64,000 nt of DNA from Pseudomonas prosekii (GCF_900105155.1 NZ_LT629762.1:4182501-4246500); one strand, 5' to 3'. Counted from the stretch's first letter, positions 46,298 to 55,347 are shown. Translations and numbers: made by a program. Notes: generated by a model from the sequence alone, not told the origin.

Positions 46298-47532
46298 AGC
46301 GCCCGTGCAGTGGCTTGCTGTTGTTCATTTGCCTCGGCGCGCAGGCCGATGTGGTGCAGATAACCGCCGAGTTCGCCCCCGATCCGGCGCGTCCGAACAT
46401 CAATGAGTTCAAGAACACCACGCCTGATAGCGGTTATTGCGCCGAGAATCCGTCGTCTTGTGACGGAACGGGTGGGTTCGACAAATTGTTCAGCATCGAG
46501 AGCTCGATTGATGTGCAGTCGATCAATCCGATTCCAGCGAATCACTCCAATCCACGCCAAGGTGCGATGTTCAACATCTCGGCGGCGCAATGGCGCGATG
46601 TGCCGGTACAGGATGACCAAGGCCGTCCGGCGATGGTGCAGGTGCGCATTGCGGGGGTTGGCGGACGTTATCGGCTGAGTCGCAGGGTTCAGGAACTGAT
46701 CGGGCGTGAGGATTTGCCGGTATCCACCTCTCATTCGCGCCTATGGGACACCGGCGACTGGGGTATTGCGCCCAGACCTTGCGAAACCGGACGCGCGGGA
46801 GCGGGCCTGACGGACACTGATTTTGCTTTTTTCTGGGGCACTTCTGTGCTCGGCACTTGCGCAACGAAAGCCCGTTTCGACATACCAGGTTTCTCCTATC
46901 TCCGATTGAATTTTGCCTACCAGATCCGCACACCCGATCCGTTGAAAATGGCTCCTGGGACCTATACCGGCAGCACCCTTTATCGATTAGGCCCCGGCGC
47001 CGATTTCGACATGGGCGACAACATGCTCGCCAGTCCGGACACGCTGCAGCTCGACTTCACCCTGACGGTCAATCACGTATTGGCGGTGGAAATCCCACCC
47101 GGCGGTAATCAGGTGCAACTGGTGCCGCACGGCGGCTGGCAAGCGTGGCTGCAGCGTAATCGTCGGCCGGAACGGATCTTCCGCGACCAGACCTTCAATA
47201 TCTGGACGTCGACACCGTTCAAGATGCAATTGAGCTGTGCCACCAACCTCGGCAATACCTGCGCGTTGCAGGACGCGGCGGGCAATCAAGTGCCGGTCGA
47301 CGTCGCCGTGACGCTGCCCCACGGGCTGGTGCGCAACGGCCAGTCGGTGGTCAACCAACCCTTGCGGCTCGATGGTCAGGGCACTGAACGGTTCGAACCC
47401 AACGTCTACGTGGCGCGCAAACCCGGCGTTGTGCATTTTTCCGTGGCGCAGGAGGGCGTCAAGCAAATGCTCGACTCGGGCAGCGATAAATTTGCCGGGG
47501 ACGTCACGGTGATCTGGGATTCCGAAATCTAG
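46294..47532 (+). CDS. CS1-type fimbrial tip adhesin, copy 2
   Basis: A 412-aa paralogue of the tip protein at 43792. Short signal peptide MKRPCSGLLLFICLGAQA, then DVVQITAEFAPDPARPNINEFKNTTPDSGYC. The segment GGWQAWLQRNRRPERIFRDQ and the C-terminal VTVIWDSEI closely match copy 1 (VTVIWNSEI), while the N-terminal binding domain differs. The duplication may give two alternative adhesins on one pilus system. The stop codon TAG overlaps, on the opposite strand, the stop of the penicillin-binding protein gene; no terminator lies between them. Confidence 0.9.
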   Translation: MKRPCSGLLLFICLGAQADVVQITAEFAPDPARPNINEFKNTTPDSGYCAENPSSCDGTGGFDKLFSIESSIDVQSINPIPANHSNPRQGAMFNISAAQWRDVPVQDDQGRPAMVQVRIAGVGGRYRLSRRVQELIGREDLPVSTSHSRLWDTGDWGIAPRPCETGRAGAGLTDTDFAFFWGTSVLGTCATKARFDIPGFSYLRLNFAYQIRTPDPLKMAPGTYTGSTLYRLGPGADFDMGDNMLASPDTLQLDFTLTVNHVLAVEIPPGGNQVQLVPHGGWQAWLQRNRRPERIFRDQTFNIWTSTPFKMQLSCATNLGNTCALQDAAGNQVPVDVAVTLPHGLVRNGQSVVNQPLRLDGQGTERFEPNVYVARKPGVVHFSVAQEGVKQMLDSGSDKFAGDVTVIWDSEI

Positions 47533-50500
47533 CCCTGGGTCTGGTTGCTCGCTGTCACCGTCGGCGCCAGACATTCGGTGTTGCGCCCCGGTTGCAGGTA
47601 CGGGGTCAAGATCGGCGCCATGCCTTTGAGCACTTGCACCGGCAACGCCGAGGTGAACTTGAAGGCCTCGGCGGTGCGCCCCGGCACGAACGCGGTCAAC
47701 GTGCCGAAGTGGTGATCGCCGATATAGAACACAAACGTCGCCGTGCGGTTGATCGATTTTGAACTGAGAATCCGCCCGCCGGAGCCAATCGCTTCAATGC
47801 GGTTATCGCCGGTGCCGGTCTTGCCGCCCATCGCCAACGCGGTGCCGTCCGGGGTTTTGAAACTGCCGGACACACGTTTCGCGGTGCCGGCATCCACCAC
47901 TTGCGACAAGGCTTCGCGCATCGCCGTGGCAACCTCGGAAGGCATCACCCGTTTGCCGACATTTGGGTCATTCACCACTTTGGTTTCGTACGGCGTATCA
48001 GCGGCAAAGTGCAGGCTGTCGATGCGCAAGGTCGGCATGCGCACACCGTCGTTGAGAATCGTGCCGATCAGCTCGGCCAACGCTGCCGGGCGGTCGCCGG
48101 AACTGCCAATCGCCGTGGCCAATGACGGCACGAGGTGGTCGAACGGGTAGCCGACTTGCTGCCAGCGCTGGTGAATATCGAGGAATGCTTCAATCTCGAG
48201 CATGGTGCGAATACGGCTGTCGCGCGCGCCTTTGTGTTTGCTCTTGAACAGCCAGCTATACACTTCCTGACGTTCGAACTGGCTGGCTTTGACAATCTCG
48301 CTGAACTTGGCTTCCGGGTGATTGAGCAGGTAGCCGATCAGCCACAAATCCAGCGGATGCACCTTGGCGATAAAACCCTGATCCGGCAGGTCATACGAGC
48401 CGGGGCCGTAGCTCAGGTACAGGCGTTCGAGGCGTTCGTCGGTGAGTTTTTCGTTGAGCTTGGCGCCCTTCAAGTGCGAGCGCACGAAGCTGTTGAACGC
48501 AGTCTGCTCGGCTTCCGGGTACAGGTAACGGTGCACCGCCGCCATGCGAATTGGCGTCGGGCGCATGCTGTCGAGGAAGGTTTCGAGGCGCGCGTCGGTG
48601 TCTTTGTTTTTGTACTTTTTCCAGAATTTCAGCAGAAACGACGTGCCTTCACGGTCGGCGAATGACGCCAGGTATTCCTGCCGGCGCGGGTCGCGGTCGT
48701 CCTTGAGCAGCTCGGCACTGTTGCTCGGCCCGGAATACGTGGTGTAGCGCACGATGTCGCGCATCAGCCGAATGAACGGCAGGTTGATCGATTCACGCAG
48801 GGCATCGCGCAGGGTCGGAATACGCCCGTTGTCTTCGTTACGGAAGTTGTGAAAGGTGTGCAGCCCGCCACCGGTGAAAAACGCCTCGCCGGGGCTCGCC
48901 GAGTATTTGCGATCAAGCGCCGCGCCGAGCAGTGTCGGCAGGCTGCGGTCGCTGTTCTGGATCAGGTAATCGACGACCCAGCGGCTCAGGCGATCCTGAT
49001 CCGGTACTTCGGTTTTCTTCAGTTCGGCGACGGTTTTGTCGGCGTATTTTTCGTGCAGTTCGGAAATGATCTGCAAGTACGTGGTCATGACCCGCATCTT
49101 GGCGGTGGAGCCAAGTTCCAGTTTGCTGCCTTCATTGATGTCGAACGGCTGGTCGGTGCTGTCGGTTTGCACCCGCACCCGCGAACCGTCCGGGGTCAGT
49201 TCGAACAGGGTGAAGCTGTAGCGCACCTGAGTGGTACTGGTCGGCGTCAGCAAACGTTCGCCGATCAGGCCGATCTGCCCGGCAAACGCCGGGTCGGCGA
49301 GGTGTTTGAGGTATTCGGTGGCCTGTTTTTGCAGGTCACTTTGCAAGGTGCTGGTGGCGGAGAGGTCGAGGCGGTCGAGGTCATACAACGGACGGTTGAG
49401 CATCGAGGCCAAGCGGCTGCGTGCGGTGCTGATGCCTTTATTGGATTCGATCGGCTGGATCGTCGGTTGCGTCTGCCAATCGCGGTAGGTGACTTTGCTG
49501 GCGAGCGCGGCAGCGGCGAACGGTGCGTCGATCACGCCGTTCTGGGCGAGCAGGCGGACGTGGCTGTCGGTGAGGCTGGCGAGTTCGTCGTGGCCCTTGG
49601 TCAGGTAGTGCGAAGGGCGGCGCTGGGCGATCATCAGCGAGAGCATTTCGCGCAGGGCCAGGCCTTTGTCGGCCATGGTTTTCGCGTCGGTGGCGGTGCT
49701 CGCGAGGGTTTCATTGGCCTTGTTGAAGTCGGCGCCGTACCAGACGCGCAAACCTTCGGCCATGCCATGTACTTCACCGTGGCCGGGCACGGCCGACAAC
49801 GGCACGCTGTTGAGGTAATCGCGCACCACATTCTGCCGCGCCTGCAAGGTCTGCGGCCCGCCCTGATAGGCGCGCACGCTGGCAGAAATCATCTGCCGAA
49901 TCTTCTCCGCGCCGGACACGGTCAGGCCGTCGGGGGAGTGGCGATACTTCTCAAGTTGCGTCGCCAGGGTGCTGCCGCCGGCGGATTGACCGGGCAAGTG
50001 CATGATCTTCGCGACTTGCGACCACGCCGCCATGCCGAAGCGCGGCCAGTCGACGGCGGGGTTGGCCATGGGTTGTTTCGGGTCGAGCAGGAAGCGGTTT
50101 TCGATGAACAACAAGCTGTTGACCACCACCGGCGGAATCGCGTCGAAGCTGGCGTAGAGCTGTTGCGGGTAGTTGAACTGATACAGCGGCGCCGCGCGGC
50201 AATCGGTGATGGTCAGGCCGGCCTGGATTTTTTCCGCGTAGGGCACGAAAAAGCCCCGGTCGCTATAACTCATCAGCTCCGGGGAAAAACGCGTTTGCGC
50301 GGCAACGATGTAATTTCGCTTGAGCAGGCGCGGCAGGAAATCGTCCATGGCGCTGTAGCCCAAACGCAAATCAAACGGGCCGGCGCCCGGATAGCGAATC
50401 GCATCGCTGGGGCCGGGTTGCAGCTCATAACTCAGGGACGCGGCAAATTTGCTGACCTCGGTGGATTGAAATTTCGATGTGCGCATTTCCTTGGCAGCCG

Positions 50501-50669
50501 CCAACCCCAAGGCAACCGCGATAATCAGCAGCAACAACCAGAACGCCTTCCAGCCGTGCCGGTTACGACGGGATTTTTCAGGTAAAGGCGCTTCATCCAC
50601 ACGTTCAGTCGGAACCACGGTTTTACTCGAATCGGTTTGCCATAAAGCGCCCATAGTCGACTGATCCAT
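47529..50669 (-). CDS. Large bifunctional-type penicillin-binding protein (GT51 plus transpeptidase)
   Basis: A 1046-aa inner-membrane murein synthase. A cytoplasmic N-terminus with RRNRHGWKAF precedes one membrane helix (WLLLLIIAVALGLAAA, about 45-60). The glycosyltransferase domain (about 160-330) has FIENRFLLDP, where class-A proteins usually have EDxxFxxHxG, then GGSTLATQLEKYRHSP and GAEKIRQMISAS. The transpeptidase domain has STAK (SxxK, about 530), RESINLP (SxN) and GGKTGTGD (KTG). All three penicillin-binding motifs are intact. It is longer than PBP1a/1b and is known in Pseudomonas as a separate transglycosylase-domain protein. Convergent with the fimbrial operon; stops overlap. No strong ribosome-binding site is visible. 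Confidence 0.88.
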   Translation of the reverse strand: MDQSTMGALWQTDSSKTVVPTERVDEAPLPEKSRRNRHGWKAFWLLLLIIAVALGLAAAKEMRTSKFQSTEVSKFAASLSYELQPGPSDAIRYPGAGPFDLRLGYSAMDDFLPRLLKRNYIVAAQTRFSPELMSYSDRGFFVPYAEKIQAGLTITDCRAAPLYQFNYPQQLYASFDAIPPVVVNSLLFIENRFLLDPKQPMANPAVDWPRFGMAAWSQVAKIMHLPGQSAGGSTLATQLEKYRHSPDGLTVSGAEKIRQMISASVRAYQGGPQTLQARQNVVRDYLNSVPLSAVPGHGEVHGMAEGLRVWYGADFNKANETLASTATDAKTMADKGLALREMLSLMIAQRRPSHYLTKGHDELASLTDSHVRLLAQNGVIDAPFAAAALASKVTYRDWQTQPTIQPIESNKGISTARSRLASMLNRPLYDLDRLDLSATSTLQSDLQKQATEYLKHLADPAFAGQIGLIGERLLTPTSTTQVRYSFTLFELTPDGSRVRVQTDSTDQPFDINEGSKLELGSTAKMRVMTTYLQIISELHEKYADKTVAELKKTEVPDQDRLSRWVVDYLIQNSDRSLPTLLGAALDRKYSASPGEAFFTGGGLHTFHNFRNEDNGRIPTLRDALRESINLPFIRLMRDIVRYTTYSGPSNSAELLKDDRDPRRQEYLASFADREGTSFLLKFWKKYKNKDTDARLETFLDSMRPTPIRMAAVHRYLYPEAEQTAFNSFVRSHLKGAKLNEKLTDERLERLYLSYGPGSYDLPDQGFIAKVHPLDLWLIGYLLNHPEAKFSEIVKASQFERQEVYSWLFKSKHKGARDSRIRTMLEIEAFLDIHQRWQQVGYPFDHLVPSLATAIGSSGDRPAALAELIGTILNDGVRMPTLRIDSLHFAADTPYETKVVNDPNVGKRVMPSEVATAMREALSQVVDAGTAKRVSGSFKTPDGTALAMGGKTGTGDNRIEAIGSGGRILSSKSINRTATFVFYIGDHHFGTLTAFVPGRTAEAFKFTSALPVQVLKGMAPILTPYLQPGRNTECLAPTVTASNQTQG

Positions 50670-50814
50670 TCACGCAGATTGATCGGACTTGTCTGAAGCT
50701 TAGTCGGTGGTTGGCGTTGGTGAAAAAATTGTGGGTGGAGAAATTTCCGAGGCCGGGAGTTTGCCAAGCAGGAAGCCTGCTTCCAATCGGCTCATGAATC
50801 ACACCAAAAAACCT

Positions 50815-50906
50815 GTGGCGAGCGAGCTTGCTCGCGCTGGGCAGCGCAGCGGCCCCAAGATTCTGTGAGCGCTGCGCACTCAAGCGCGAGCAAGCTCGCT
50901 CGCCAC
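50815..50906. repeat. RAYT-associated REPIN, copy 1
   Basis: A 92-bp imperfect palindrome: GTGGCGAGCGAGCTTGCTCG, GCAGCGCAGCGGCCCCAAGA, a short loop and the inverse GCGAGCAAGCTCGCTCGCCAC. It is the first of three copies at a 172-bp period that fill the gap between the PBP and RAYT genes. Confidence 0.93.
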
Positions 50907-50986
50907 AAGTGACGGTTGATGCTGAGAGGCCCGTTCGATCAGCGCCCGAACCTGCTTCCACAAAGCCATGCACCACCACAACCCCC

Positions 50987-51078
50987 GTGGCGAGCGAGCT
51001 TGCTCGCGCTGGGCAGCGCAGCGGCCCCAAGATTCTGTGAGCGCTGCGCACTCAAGCGCGAGCAAGCTCGCTCGCCAC
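50987..51078. repeat. RAYT-associated REPIN, copy 2
   Basis: Identical in length and almost in sequence to copy 1, 172 bases further on. The 80-base spacer (AAGTGACGGTTGATGCT... CACAACCCCC) is also repeated, so the duplicated unit is REPIN plus spacer. Confidence 0.93.
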
Positions 51079-51158
51079 AAGTGACGGTTGATGCTCAGAA
51101 GCCCGTTCAATCAGCACCCGAGCCTGCTTCCTCAAAGCCATGCACAACCACAACCCCC

Positions 51159-51250
51159 GTGGCGAGCGAGCTTGCTCGCGCTGGGCAGCGCAGCGGCCCC
51201 AAGATTCTGTGAGCGCTGCGCACTCAAGCGCGAGCAAGCTCGCTCGCCAC
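51159..51250. repeat. RAYT-associated REPIN, copy 3
   Basis: Third 92-bp copy, 16 bases from the stop of the RAYT gene. Confidence 0.93.
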
Positions 51251-51265
51251 AGGGTTGAGTGTTAT

Positions 51266-51724
51266 TCATAGCCAGCAGGCATCCCACAGTGGGTAGTCGC
51301 CGATGTTTTTCACCAGGCCCGCACGCAATGGGTTGGCGACGATGTATCGAGCATAGGGCCGTAGATCCTCGCCATCGCGGAGCGCTCGGTCGTGATAACC
51401 CTGCTGCCAGAACGCCCCTTTATTTCCCGTGGCTCTGTTTATTGTCAGGGTGCTACGCGACTTGATGGCCTGCATCAGTTTTGCCAGCGACCGTTGTTCG
51501 AGTTGCACCAGCCAGTGCAGGTGGTCCGGCATGATCACCCAGGCAATCGAGTTAACCCATTGCTCGTCATGCGCGCGCCTGAGTTCAGCAACCAGTAGCC
51601 GCCCCGAGCGCCAATCACTGAAGATCCGTCGTCGTTCATGCACCACGACCGTAATGAGATAACCTCGTCCCGGCTCTGACCAGCGGCCAAGACGCAACAG
51701 GTGTGAATTTGGATGTGGATGCAT
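51266..51724 (-). CDS. REP-associated tyrosine transposase (RAYT)
   Basis: A 152-aa single-strand DNA transposase of the IS200-related Y1 type, domesticated to act on REP sequences. Visible motifs: the HUH metal site in MPDHLHWLVQL, the catalytic Tyr region WQQGYHDRALR, and the C-terminal YARYIVANPLRAGLV. The N-terminus MHPHPNSHLLRLGRWSEPGR is the usual RAYT start, and AAAGGA precedes it; the longer frame from 51754 lacks a site. It has three REPINs downstream and two upstream, the classical REPtron arrangement. No terminal inverted repeats of its own were seen, so it is not a free insertion sequence. Confidence 0.94.
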   Translation of the reverse strand: MHPHPNSHLLRLGRWSEPGRGYLITVVVHERRRIFSDWRSGRLLVAELRRAHDEQWVNSIAWVIMPDHLHWLVQLEQRSLAKLMQAIKSRSTLTINRATGNKGAFWQQGYHDRALRDGEDLRPYARYIVANPLRAGLVKNIGDYPLWDACWL

Positions 51725-51846
51725 TCCATGGCGTCCTTTCACGATGACCTGCATTAACCCTAGTGCTCCACCTTCCTACTCCCGCCGGCAAATGCTGTGC
51801 GAAAAGTCTGAAGCTCTTGCAGGAGTCGAACATCCAACCTGCCCCA

Positions 51847-51938
51847 GTGGTGAGCGAGCTTGCTCGCGCTGGGCTGCGCAGCGGCCCCAAGGTTTTGTGA
51901 GCGCTGCGCACTCAAACGCGAGCAAGCTCGCTCGCCAC
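51847..51938. repeat. RAYT-associated REPIN, copy 4
   Basis: A 92-bp palindrome upstream of the RAYT gene, GTGGTGAGCGAGCTTGCTCG... to GCTCGCTCGCCAC. It shares CTGCGCAGCGGCCCCAAGGT and TTTGTGAGCG with copy 5, differing slightly from copies 1-3. Confidence 0.92.
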
Positions 51939-52019
51939 AAGTCGGGGTTAGGTCCAGAAGCCTGCACAATTCAGCAAATGAGCCTGCTGCCATCAGGTCA
52001 TGCACGAGCACCACCCCCT

Positions 52020-52111
52020 GTGGCGAGCGAGCTTGCTCGCGCTGGGCTGCGCAGCGGCCCCAAGGTTTTGTGAGCGCTGCACACTCAAACGCGAGCAAGC
52101 TCGCTCGCCAC
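52020..52111. repeat. RAYT-associated REPIN, copy 5
   Basis: The fifth copy, 173 bases after copy 4, with a related but diverged spacer (AAGTCGGGGTTAGGTCCAGA...). Confidence 0.92.
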
Positions 52112-52482
52112 AGGATGTCTTCACCCACAATCCGCGCGCTAGACACCTCAACCGCCTCCCCAAGCCATCCGCAGACATGACGATGCACCATTGCTGTGCA
52201 ATAATCGCCAGCGTTTTTGCGACGAATAATCTGACAAAACGCAGGTAATGCCCCTCCGTAAACCGGGCTTTTGGCGAGAGTTGTCGCTGAATGTTGTGGG
52301 TTATAGAGTGAAAAACCCTGCGGGAAGGTTTTTATACTGCACGCCCCGCTGATCTTGCAGGTTTTGTCCTACAAGACGCGTTTGCTCAAAAGGCAAGCGC
52401 GGTTTCAGGCAAGCAACGGCTTATCGGTCGACGCTTCGATACTCGGTGGTCATATCCAATAACAAGACGAGGTTGTACCCCC
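52112..52482. other. Upstream region of the amino acid permease
   Basis: About 370 non-coding bases. A TATACT hexamer at 52333-52338 could be a -10, but no good -35 lies 17 bases upstream. The stretch TTTTGTCCTACAAGACGCGTTTGCTCAAAAGGCAAGCGCGG contains short inverted repeats in the leader. No known riboswitch was recognised. Confidence 0.45.
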
Positions 52483-53904
52483 ATGCCAGCAGGCAATCAT
52501 CTGCCCCAAGGCGAGACCGCTCAGGGCGGTCCGCTTAAACGCGAACTTGGCGAACGGCATATTCGCTTGATGGCGCTCGGCGCCTGTATCGGTGTCGGCC
52601 TGTTCCTCGGTTCGGCCAAGGCGATTGAAATGGCCGGCCCGGCCATCATGCTTTCCTACATCATCGGCGGTCTGGCGATCCTGGTGATCATGCGCGCCCT
52701 CGGCGAAATGGCCGTGCACAACCCGGTCGCCGGCTCTTTCAGCCGTTACGCCCAAGACTACCTCGGGCCATTGGCCGGCTTCCTCACCGGTTGGAATTAC
52801 TGGTTCCTGTGGCTGGTGACCTGCGTTGCCGAAATCACCGCAGTGGCCGTTTACATGGGCGTCTGGTTCCCCGACGTGCCGCGCTGGATCTGGGCGCTGT
52901 CGGCGCTGGTCAGCATGGGCACGATCAACCTGATCGCGGTCAAAGCCTTCGGTGAATTCGAATTCTGGTTCGCCCTGATCAAGATCGTCACCATCATCGC
53001 CATGGTCATCGGCGGCATCGGCGTGATCGCCTTCGGTTTCGGCAACGATGGTGTGGCGCTCGGCGTCTCCAACCTTTGGGCCCACGGCGGCTTCATGCCG
53101 AACGGCGTGCAAGGCGTGTTGATGTCACTGCAAATGGTCATGTTCGCCTACCTCGGCGTCGAGATGATCGGCCTGACTGCCGGCGAAGCGAAAAACCCGC
53201 AGAAAACCATTCCCAACGCAATCGGCTCGGTGTTCTGGCGGATCCTGCTGTTCTACGTCGGCGCGCTGTTCGTGATCCTGTCGATCTACCCGTGGAACGA
53301 AATCGGCACCCAGGGCAGCCCGTTTGTCATGACCTTCGAGCGTCTGGGGATCAAAACTGCCGCTGGCATCATCAACTTCGTGGTGATCACCGCAGCGCTG
53401 TCGTCGTGCAACGGCGGCATTTTCAGCACCGGGCGCATGCTCTATAGCCTGGCGCAGAATGGCCAGGCCCCGGCCGGTTTCGCCACCACGTCGAGCAACG
53501 GTGTGCCGCGTCGCGCGCTGCTGCTGTCGATTGCTGCGCTGCTGGTCGGCGTGCTGCTCAACTATCTGGTCCCGGAAAAAGTTTTCGTCTGGGTTACCGC
53601 GATTGCCACGTTCGGCGCGATCTGGACCTGGGTGATGATCCTCCTGGCGCAGCTGAAATTCCGCAAAGGCCTGAGCGCCAGCGAACGTGCCGGCCTGAAA
53701 TACAAGATGTGGCTGTACCCGGTCAGCTCGTACCTGGCGTTGGCGTTCCTGGTGCTGGTGGTTGGTCTGATGGCCTACTTTCCGGACACTCGCGTGGCGC
53801 TGTATGTCGGCCCGGCGTTCCTGGTGTTGCTGACGGTGTTGTTCTACGTGTTCAAGCTGCAACCGACTAACGTCACCCAAGGTGCGGTGCGTTCAGCTTC
53901 GTAA
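52483..53904 (+). CDS. Amino acid permease, AAT family of the APC superfamily (ProY-like)
   Basis: A 473-aa inner-membrane transporter with about 12 helices. The N-terminal LKRELGERHIRLMALGACIGVGLFLGSAKAIEMAGPA is the AAT signature (unwound helix 1 with GxGLFLG). EMAVHNPVAGSFSRYAQDYLGPLAGFLTGWNYW and AYLGVEMIGLTAGEAKNPQKTIPNAI are also typical. It resembles ProY/HutT-type proline or histidine permeases more than the aromatic AroP. Substrate not determined. A strong terminator follows. It stands alone, just downstream of the RAYT-REPIN block. Confidence 0.9.
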   Translation: MPAGNHLPQGETAQGGPLKRELGERHIRLMALGACIGVGLFLGSAKAIEMAGPAIMLSYIIGGLAILVIMRALGEMAVHNPVAGSFSRYAQDYLGPLAGFLTGWNYWFLWLVTCVAEITAVAVYMGVWFPDVPRWIWALSALVSMGTINLIAVKAFGEFEFWFALIKIVTIIAMVIGGIGVIAFGFGNDGVALGVSNLWAHGGFMPNGVQGVLMSLQMVMFAYLGVEMIGLTAGEAKNPQKTIPNAIGSVFWRILLFYVGALFVILSIYPWNEIGTQGSPFVMTFERLGIKTAAGIINFVVITAALSSCNGGIFSTGRMLYSLAQNGQAPAGFATTSSNGVPRRALLLSIAALLVGVLLNYLVPEKVFVWVTAIATFGAIWTWVMILLAQLKFRKGLSASERAGLKYKMWLYPVSSYLALAFLVLVVGLMAYFPDTRVALYVGPAFLVLLTVLFYVFKLQPTNVTQGAVRSAS

Positions 53905-53922
53905 ATCCAATGCCTGAAACAC

Positions 53923-53957
53923 AAAAGCCCCGGTCGTGATGATCGGGGCTTTTGCGT
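53923..53957. terminator. Bidirectional terminator between permease and OpgC-like genes
   Basis: Ten-bp stem AAAAGCCCCG / CGGGGCTTTT around a loop of about 11 bases, between convergent genes. Confidence 0.9.
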
Positions 53958-53972
53958 TTACAGCGGCACTGG

Positions 53973-55121
53973 CTACGAGGGAAGACGCTGCGCAGGCGCC
54001 GCCGAATGAGTGGCAACTGGCGCGGTCAGCCGCTTGTTCAGATCCAGCCACGCGCCCAGCAACGCCATCAAACCAACACCCACCAGTGCGGTGAAGATCT
54101 GCATCGCGAACGCATCGCCGGTCATCGCATTGATCATGTCCGCCAGCGGCGCCAGCAACACGCCGAGGCAGAAGATTTCCAGCGAATAACGGCCCATCCG
54201 GCAACTCTGCTGCGCCAGCCAGTTTTGCGTCCAGGCGCTGCCCGGCAACAGCTTGGCGGTGACGTAGGCCAACGCGAGGAAATGCACCAGGCGCACCGGC
54301 GACAGATCGGTCTTACTGATCGGATACAGCAGATTACTCAGCCACGCCGGCACCAGCGCGTCATGGATTTGCGGCCAGCGCCACAACAGCGTAATCACCC
54401 CGGCCAGCAGCACATACACCGCTGCCGCCATGAATAACGGCTGGCGCAGCAGCGAGCGGGTGTCGGGCGCCCGTGGCCGTTGGCCGATAATCGCCGTCGC
54501 GCCGCCGAGCACAAACAGCAATTGCCAGGTCACCGGATTGAAATACCAGACGCCGTCCTTGATCGCCGCGAGGTTCCAGCCCAGCGGCGGCGCCAGCAAG
54601 TACACCGCCGTCGACACCGCCACCACCGCCCACGGCGCGCGCACCAGCAACGGCAACACCAGCGGCAAACCCGCGAGCAGCACGATATACAGCGGCAACG
54701 GGTCCATCAGGTTGGGTTTGAAGCGCAGCAGCAGTTCGTCCGTCAACGCCTGCTGCGGGTTGGTGATGAAGTGGTGCAGGCCCATTTCCTCGACCAGATC
54801 GCGGGTTTCCACGTGGCTGTTGGCGAAGAACACAATGCCCATCAGCATCGCCAGCAAGAAGATATGCACCACGTACAGCACCCAGGTGCGCCGAAGGATT
54901 TTCAGGCAGGCGATCAGATAACCGTCGCGCTTGAGGATCTTGCCGTAAGCCATCACCGCCGCGACGCCGGCGAGAAACACGAAGATTTCTGCGGCATCGC
55001 TGAAGCCGAGATTGCGCAGGGTGATTTGCCCCAGCGGGTTGTGCGGCACGTGATCCCAGAAAATGAAGATCAGCGCCAGGCCGCGGAAAAAGTCGATTCG
55101 ATGATCGCGTTCAGACGTCAT
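53973..55121 (-). CDS. OpgC-like membrane acyltransferase
   Basis: A 382-aa integral membrane protein with about ten helices. The N-terminal RDHRIDFFRGLALIFIFWDHVPHNPLGQITLRNLGFSDAAEIFVFLAGVAA is the OpgC signature, in which an Arg and a His in the first helix form the acyl-transfer site. OpgC proteins add succinyl groups to osmoregulated periplasmic glucans; related acyltransferases acetylate O-antigen or exopolysaccharide. The divergent neighbour encodes a GtrII-like glucosyltransferase, so an envelope-glycan role is likely, but the acceptor is not known. Start at the ATG before TSERDHRIDFFRG. Confidence 0.88.
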   Translation of the reverse strand: MTSERDHRIDFFRGLALIFIFWDHVPHNPLGQITLRNLGFSDAAEIFVFLAGVAAVMAYGKILKRDGYLIACLKILRRTWVLYVVHIFLLAMLMGIVFFANSHVETRDLVEEMGLHHFITNPQQALTDELLLRFKPNLMDPLPLYIVLLAGLPLVLPLLVRAPWAVVAVSTAVYLLAPPLGWNLAAIKDGVWYFNPVTWQLLFVLGGATAIIGQRPRAPDTRSLLRQPLFMAAAVYVLLAGVITLLWRWPQIHDALVPAWLSNLLYPISKTDLSPVRLVHFLALAYVTAKLLPGSAWTQNWLAQQSCRMGRYSLEIFCLGVLLAPLADMINAMTGDAFAMQIFTALVGVGLMALLGAWLDLNKRLTAPVATHSAAPAQRLPS

Positions 55122-55347
55122 GGCTGAGTGCTCTTGAACGTGTATTAAAAGGAGTGTCACGCAATACAAAAGGGTGCGTGCCGCACATCGGCGGCGCGCA
55201 GGGTCGCGTGATCGGGCGACAAATGCAAAGTCGGGATATTACGGGATATTGCCCGGCCCCACCGTTGGTCGAAAAATCGCAGAGCAATCGCCAGCGCTGC
55301 GTTCAATACCTTATGGGTTAAACGCAGTCACCCCAAGGGGCGCGGAC

